Origin: a virus
Length of the DNA stretch: 28,879 bases
Reading direction: 5' to 3' (one strand)
Virus record (IMG/VR): IMGVR_UViG_3300044641_009159
Location: 1 to 28,879 of that record
The position numbers were made by a program, and so were the translations under genes. Within the stretch, counting starts at the first letter, position 1; each line of letters starts with the position of its first letter. Below are positions 25,656-28,879 of the stretch, one piece after another. The notes under the pieces were generated by a model. It saw only the letters and a list, made by a program, of their open reading frames with translations. It was not told where the DNA came from and did no database searches.

Positions 25656-25663
25656 TATTTATC
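25656..25663 (-). promoter_or_regulatory. T4-type late promoter motif GATAAATA
   Basis: Exact NATAAATA, directly after the structural gene stop (25666). With usual late-promoter spacing transcription would start near 25650, about 2 nt before the ATG at 25648. Confidence 0.55.
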
Positions 25664-25665
25664 GT

Positions 25666-26937
25666 TTACTTAACTTCAATCCATTTTAAACTGGCTCGAG
25701 CATTGACGCTGGCACCCAGGGGATAACCCACGATGACAAATATCTGACTGTCAGTGGCACTGTGATTCTGGAAAATTACACTGTTGCGGTTCTCCGATGG
25801 TTCGCTAATGGCCACACCAAACTTGTTGTTCTGTGCGCCAGTAACGAACTGATCGTCGATGATCATGGCCGTATTGGCCCAACTGGTGGTTAAAGCGAAA
25901 TCCTGGATATACTCACACCAACCCAGACCCGGTACTGCGGTCCAGGTTACCGTACTGCTGATGGATGATGAATTTTGCAGAACTGCAATCTTAAAATTCA
26001 TGTCTTGATCTGCACTGGCACTGTAGCGTTTCAATCGAGCCAAAGCATGCAGGGGTTTACCATTGACCACGGTATTTTTTAGTCTCACTGCCAACAAACC
26101 GCGGCCATACACAGCGTTCGACGAAGTTACACTGACGGTTGCTCCATCGGTGCTGACAGCGCGAATGAATCCAGTTTCAAAGTCTGCGCCCTCGGCCTGC
26201 ACGCTGCCGCAGATCGACGTCAGGGTATGACTAGTAGTCTGAGCTGTGGTGTTGCGAATTTCCCAGCGTAATGGTAGACTGGGCTGCGACATGTAGGGAA
26301 CATCGGCAGTACGATTGGCATGCTCAAAATGATGTACATTGATGGATATGCCGTCGATGACAAACCCCACACGAGCTCGACCCACACCCAACCATTGATA
26401 GTCAATGCTTAAAATCTGAGCCTTGGTCCAGTCTGCAGTAATGCCGCTCTGATTATATTCCGTCATGCTGCCGTCCAGCCGATCCGCATTCCAGGCTGAT
26501 TGAGGAACTATTTCACGATCCACGCCTCGATTGCGAATCACCATTTCTGCCACACCGTCGCGCCGACGGAAGAAAATGCCGTTGTCGGCGTCGAACAATC
26601 CTGCGCTCTGCGACACACCAACCACGCTGGTGTCCATGACAAATGTCATGAGCGCAAAATGACCGGTGCCAGGAATATAGGGATGGTACTGCTTGGTCTG
26701 CACAAACGCCAGACTGCCGCTGGTGGTGTTGACCGTGGAGACAATGCTGATGCTGGTGTAGTTCAGGGCAATGGTGGCACCGTTGCTGGTGACATAGTCC
26801 ATTTCATAGGTAGTGCCGCTGCCGTACATGATGCGATAGTCGCCCAGGATGCGGCTGTCGGCTGTGCGCAGTCGTCCAAAAGCTGAAATATTTTCACTGT
26901 CGTCGTAGCGTATTTTGTCGTCAAAAAGATAGGTCAT
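25666..26937 (-). CDS. Predicted virion structural protein, fibre-like
   Basis: A 423-residue Ser/Thr/Asn-rich, beta-rich protein. The N-terminus MTYLFDDKIRYDDSENISAFGRLRT is a block I recognise from structural proteins of T4-like marine phages. LSIDYQWLGVGRARVGFVIDG (about 190-210) is a second conserved block in this family, probably part of a lectin-like beta sandwich. The C-terminal half has repeated beta strands (AVRLKNTVVNGKPLHALARLKRYSA) and a final YPLGASVNARASLKWIEVK. It probably binds a surface or forms part of the virion fibre or baseplate. It overlaps the previous gene by ATGA. Confidence 0.8.
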   Translation of the reverse strand: MTYLFDDKIRYDDSENISAFGRLRTADSRILGDYRIMYGSGTTYEMDYVTSNGATIALNYTSISIVSTVNTTSGSLAFVQTKQYHPYIPGTGHFALMTFVMDTSVVGVSQSAGLFDADNGIFFRRRDGVAEMVIRNRGVDREIVPQSAWNADRLDGSMTEYNQSGITADWTKAQILSIDYQWLGVGRARVGFVIDGISINVHHFEHANRTADVPYMSQPSLPLRWEIRNTTAQTTSHTLTSICGSVQAEGADFETGFIRAVSTDGATVSVTSSNAVYGRGLLAVRLKNTVVNGKPLHALARLKRYSASADQDMNFKIAVLQNSSSISSTVTWTAVPGLGWCEYIQDFALTTSWANTAMIIDDQFVTGAQNNKFGVAISEPSENRNSVIFQNHSATDSQIFVIVGYPLGASVNARASLKWIEVK

Positions 26938-27668
26938 ATGATTCTCCAGCCATTGTTGTGGTAAACCAACTGCACGGCTCCGTTGTTGATGCGAATTTCT
27001 GCGCCATTGGGGTCATTGTCTATGTTGCCTACTATGGCTATGGGTGTGAGCTGTGCATGACCGCTTTCGTCTTTGATCACCACCACACGCCCTTCTTTGA
27101 CATTGCTACCAATAGCAGGTAAGGTAATGTAGGTCTTGACTGTGCTGCTGACGCCGATGTAGTAATCTTTACGCCCTATGGTGTAGTCACCAGTAACACT
27201 TTTAGCTGGTATGTCCAGATTGTAGATCTGCGCTGCGCCACCGCCTGGACCTGTGGCTGCTATGCGGCTTACCCATTCGCGCAGATATTTAATCTCCTGC
27301 AGCACATCCTTCTGTGGCTGAGCCAACACGGGCTCGGGCGCCACCACACCGCTCTCGGCAATTACTCGGGCGACTTTATGGGCAATGGATTCGGCAATGG
27401 GGGTCTGGACTGGCTGGGGATGGGGTTCGCTGGGCTGCTCGGTGGGCTCGGGTGGCGACTCGGGCGGTGACTGAACCAACTCATGTTGTTCTCCCCAGAT
27501 TTGTTGTAGGTCCTCGGCTATGCGCTGACGTATTTCTGCTTCACGAATTGTAATACAACGTTCCTCTTCTTCGAGGCGCGCAATCTCTTCAACCAGTCCT
27601 GGTGCAGGAGGCTGTCCAAATCGCTGGGCCAGTGCCAGCAGTGCTCGCTTCTCCTGCAGCTTGTTCAT
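26934..27668 (-). CDS. Predicted virion structural protein with fibre-like C-terminus
   Basis: A 244-residue protein in two parts. Residues 1-64 form a charged helix or coiled coil (RLEEEERCITIREAEIRQRI). Residues about 66-90 are a Pro/Glu/Gln linker (PPESPPEPTEQPSEP). The C-terminal half is beta-type with YYIGVSSTVKTYITLP, GRVVVIKDESG and a final VQLVYHNNGWRII. This C-terminal motif pattern is common in tail-fibre and neck-type structural proteins of marine T4-like phages, and may form a trimeric tip. It is linked to both neighbours by ATGA. Confidence 0.78.
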   Translation of the reverse strand: MNKLQEKRALLALAQRFGQPPAPGLVEEIARLEEEERCITIREAEIRQRIAEDLQQIWGEQHELVQSPPESPPEPTEQPSEPHPQPVQTPIAESIAHKVARVIAESGVVAPEPVLAQPQKDVLQEIKYLREWVSRIAATGPGGGAAQIYNLDIPAKSVTGDYTIGRKDYYIGVSSTVKTYITLPAIGSNVKEGRVVVIKDESGHAQLTPIAIVGNIDNDPNGAEIRINNGAVQLVYHNNGWRII

Positions 27669-27895
27669 TGTTTCTTGGCTGCACGTGTTTTCTTGACTGC
27701 GGGTTTCTTGGGCTGTGCTTTTTCTTTCTTGGGTGCAGTTACCTTGTTGGCCACAGCCTTGGCAATCTGTTCAGCCTGTGGGCTGGGTTCTACTGGTGCG
27801 GCACGCTCGGGTTGCGGCATGCTGTCTACCTTCTTGGCCAGCAGACTTTCATCTATGGGCTTGATGCGAAATAAATCAATGATGGCTTTAAACAT
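27665..27895 (-). CDS. Small K/A/P-tailed protein of the virion cluster
   Basis: A 76-residue protein from ATG 27895 (MFKAIIDLFRIKPIDESLL). The frame is open to 28000 but that part overlaps the upstream gene. The first 40 residues may be a helix. The last 30 are a low-complexity Lys/Ala/Pro tail (VTAPKKEKAQPKKPAVKKTRAAKKQ without long repeats), like a histone tail. It may bind DNA or the acidic surfaces of virion proteins. It overlaps the gene before by 8 nt and the next by ATGA. Confidence 0.72.
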   Translation of the reverse strand: MFKAIIDLFRIKPIDESLLAKKVDSMPQPERAAPVEPSPQAEQIAKAVANKVTAPKKEKAQPKKPAVKKTRAAKKQ

Positions 27896-28433
27896 TAGGC
27901 TTCTTCCTTCTTGCAAGTTTTTTACCAAGTCGCAGATCACGACCCGCCAGATTGGGATTGGGGTCCGGCACACCCTGTGCTGAGAATCCACCACCCACAC
28001 TATTTACCACAGTAAAATCTTCTAGATGCATTTTAAATGACTTCATGCCGCGAAAAAAGTTTTCTACTTCCTGCATTTCTACTGCATATTCTATGCCCTC
28101 GTTCAGTGATTTAAAACGAGCTTCGAATGCACTGGGCAGAGGTTCTGAATCTTTGTCATAGTGTTCTTTGATCAGTGCCAGAGCAGTGGCAAAGCTGGCC
28201 AGCTTGCTGTTCTCGAACGGCACCTTTTCTATGATGCGTTTCATGCGCCAGACTAAACGGTCCAGCAGGGTATAGGCATCACGTTCTTCTGGTGAGTTCA
28301 GTGTACCAAACTTGCGCAGGATCTTGCCTTTTTCGTCAATGATGCCCAGACGATAGGCCTCGGTTTCATTGAAAGGAGTTGCCAGCTTGCGCAGTATGCG
28401 ATAAACTATGACGGCATCAACAAATCGTGACAT
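27888..28433 (-). CDS. Conserved T4-like phage protein in the virion cluster
   Basis: A 181-residue protein MSRFVDAVIVYRILRKLATPF. The block TEAYRLGIIDEKGKILRK, followed by ERDAYTLLDRLVWRMKRIIEKVP, is conserved among T4-like phages. The C-terminal part contains EVENFFRGMKSF and a basic tail (GRDLRLGKKLARRKKPNV). It is mostly helical. Its function is unknown to me; location beside structural genes suggests a role in assembly. The start overlaps the upstream stop by one base (TAATG). Confidence 0.8.
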   Translation of the reverse strand: MSRFVDAVIVYRILRKLATPFNETEAYRLGIIDEKGKILRKFGTLNSPEERDAYTLLDRLVWRMKRIIEKVPFENSKLASFATALALIKEHYDKDSEPLPSAFEARFKSLNEGIEYAVEMQEVENFFRGMKSFKMHLEDFTVVNSVGGGFSAQGVPDPNPNLAGRDLRLGKKLARRKKPNV

Positions 28434-28819
28434 TAGATCTTCCTTAGCAGGTCCACTAGATTGCTGTCCAGTGGTATTTCACTTTCTGGCATACTCATAC
28501 CATTGCTGACTGTCACCGTACGTGGCATGTAGTTCAGGAACACCAGAAAAGTTTTTAGCTCGGGCCAGAGACTTTCCTGTATCTTGAAGAACAGCATTTT
28601 ACTGGCAGCGTCAACACCAAACACATTGTAAAAGACTATGAGATGGTTGATGATCAGACGTTCTTTGATGTCTCCGGTCTGACGATATCTACCCAACAAT
28701 CTTTTGATGTAGCGCAGACGTTTAAGGTCGTCCTGAAAGTCTCGCAAACCACGACAACCTGGATTGTCGTAGTTCTTGATGGCATACATCAAAAAGTTCT
28801 CATTAGTCAATTTGAACAT
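28433..28819 (-). CDS. Conserved T4-like phage protein (FKLTNENFLMYA type)
   Basis: A 128-residue protein from ATG 28819 (MFKLTNENFLMYAIKNYDNPG). The frame is open to the right edge, but the family start MxKLTNENFLMYA fits this ATG and an upstream partial gene ends two bases before it. The block RLRYIKRLLGRYRQTGDIKERLIINHLIVFYNVFG is strongly conserved in T4-like phages, followed by MLFFKIQESLWPELKTFLVFLN. It is helical and soluble. No function known. It belongs with the virion cluster. Confidence 0.8.
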   Translation of the reverse strand: MFKLTNENFLMYAIKNYDNPGCRGLRDFQDDLKRLRYIKRLLGRYRQTGDIKERLIINHLIVFYNVFGVDAASKMLFFKIQESLWPELKTFLVFLNYMPRTVTVSNGMSMPESEIPLDSNLVDLLRKI

Positions 28820-28820
28820 A

Positions 28821-28879
28821 TCAAATAGTAAATAGTCTGGCACTCCAACGCAGATGCACCGTGGTGCTGGTATCCTGTG
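28821..28879 (-). CDS. Partial 3' end of a phage gene
   Basis: The last 18 codons of a frame that enters from the right edge and stops (TGA) at 28821, one base before the next ATG. The visible tail QDTSTTVHLRWSARLFTI has the look of a beta-type structural protein end. The 1-nt gap to the following gene fits the junction style of the window. Too short to identify. Confidence 0.55.
   Translation of the reverse strand, partial: QDTSTTVHLRWSARLFTI

Noticed and set aside
28820-28843. GTG start at 28843 for the rightmost complete gene
   Set aside because: The family-type start MFKLTNENF fits ATG 28819 and a partial gene in another frame ends at 28821.
1-28879. tRNA, rRNA, CRISPR array, integrase or attachment sites
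   Set aside because: The non-coding spaces are almost all shorter than 70 nt and none shows a cloverleaf, regular repeats or recombinase gene; the phage-type content does not suggest lysogeny.

Overview
The window looks like part of the genome of a T4-like contractile-tail phage (Caudoviricetes) that infects a Gram-negative bacterium, probably from a marine or freshwater community. Reasons: hallmark T4-group enzymes (RNase H-type 5' nuclease, DnaG-type primase, class Ia ribonucleotide reductase, dCMP deaminase, thymidylate synthase ThyX); a two-gene spanin pair and several lipoprotein or signal-peptide proteins, which need a periplasm and outer membrane; T4/cyanophage-type late promoters (NATAAATA); and gene packing typical of phage. 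Every gene I can support is on the minus strand. Coding density is near 97 percent, with ATGA or TAATG overlaps or 1-nt gaps at most junctions. No host genes, tRNA, rRNA, CRISPR array or insertion sequence were seen. Both window ends cut genes.

Layout, in plus coordinates (transcription runs right to left). 28.9-25.2 kb: virion-type genes, consisting of two conserved small T4-group proteins, a K/A/P-rich protein, two fibre-like or structural proteins, and a coiled-coil membrane protein. 25.1-20.2 kb: primase, ThyX, i-spanin and o-spanin, large ribonucleotide reductase subunit NrdA, an A-type Fe-S carrier and tiny membrane peptides. 19.9-16.5 kb: lipoprotein, conserved small proteins, a secreted SNase-type nuclease, a glutamine-amidotransferase-like BPL_N protein and NrdB. 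16.5-12.5 kb: a four-gene glycan module (GT-B glycosyltransferase, GT92-type glycosyltransferase, SDR epimerase, sugar C-methyltransferase). 12.5-11.3 kb: zinc proteins, dCMP deaminase, and the first of two GIY-YIG-like genes. 11.3-0 kb: a mosaic of small early-type genes, with the AAA ATPase, RNase H, a DUF6433-type protein and a secreted S11-family penicillin-binding-protein-like peptidase.

Regulation can be read directly. Ten near-perfect sigma-70 promoters (TTGACA, 16-17 nt, TATAAT-like) lie on the minus strand between 1.2 and 11.3 kb. None was found between 11.3 and 25.1 kb, and one more sits at 25.1 kb inside a terminator hairpin. Four of the early promoters share extra sequence from -35 to the ribosome-binding site, as if one promoter-leader cassette had been copied. 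Four exact NATAAATA late-promoter motifs stand before the S11 peptidase, the larger GIY-YIG gene, the spanins and the coiled-coil membrane protein. Three of the four overlap the stop codon of the gene upstream.

Working together, NrdA/NrdB, dCMP deaminase and ThyX would supply deoxynucleotides, and primase, RNase H and perhaps the AAA ATPase would serve replication. The spanins and probably the S11 peptidase would serve lysis. The glycan module would alter host surface sugar, virion or DNA. Many of the roughly 35 remaining small proteins have no known role.
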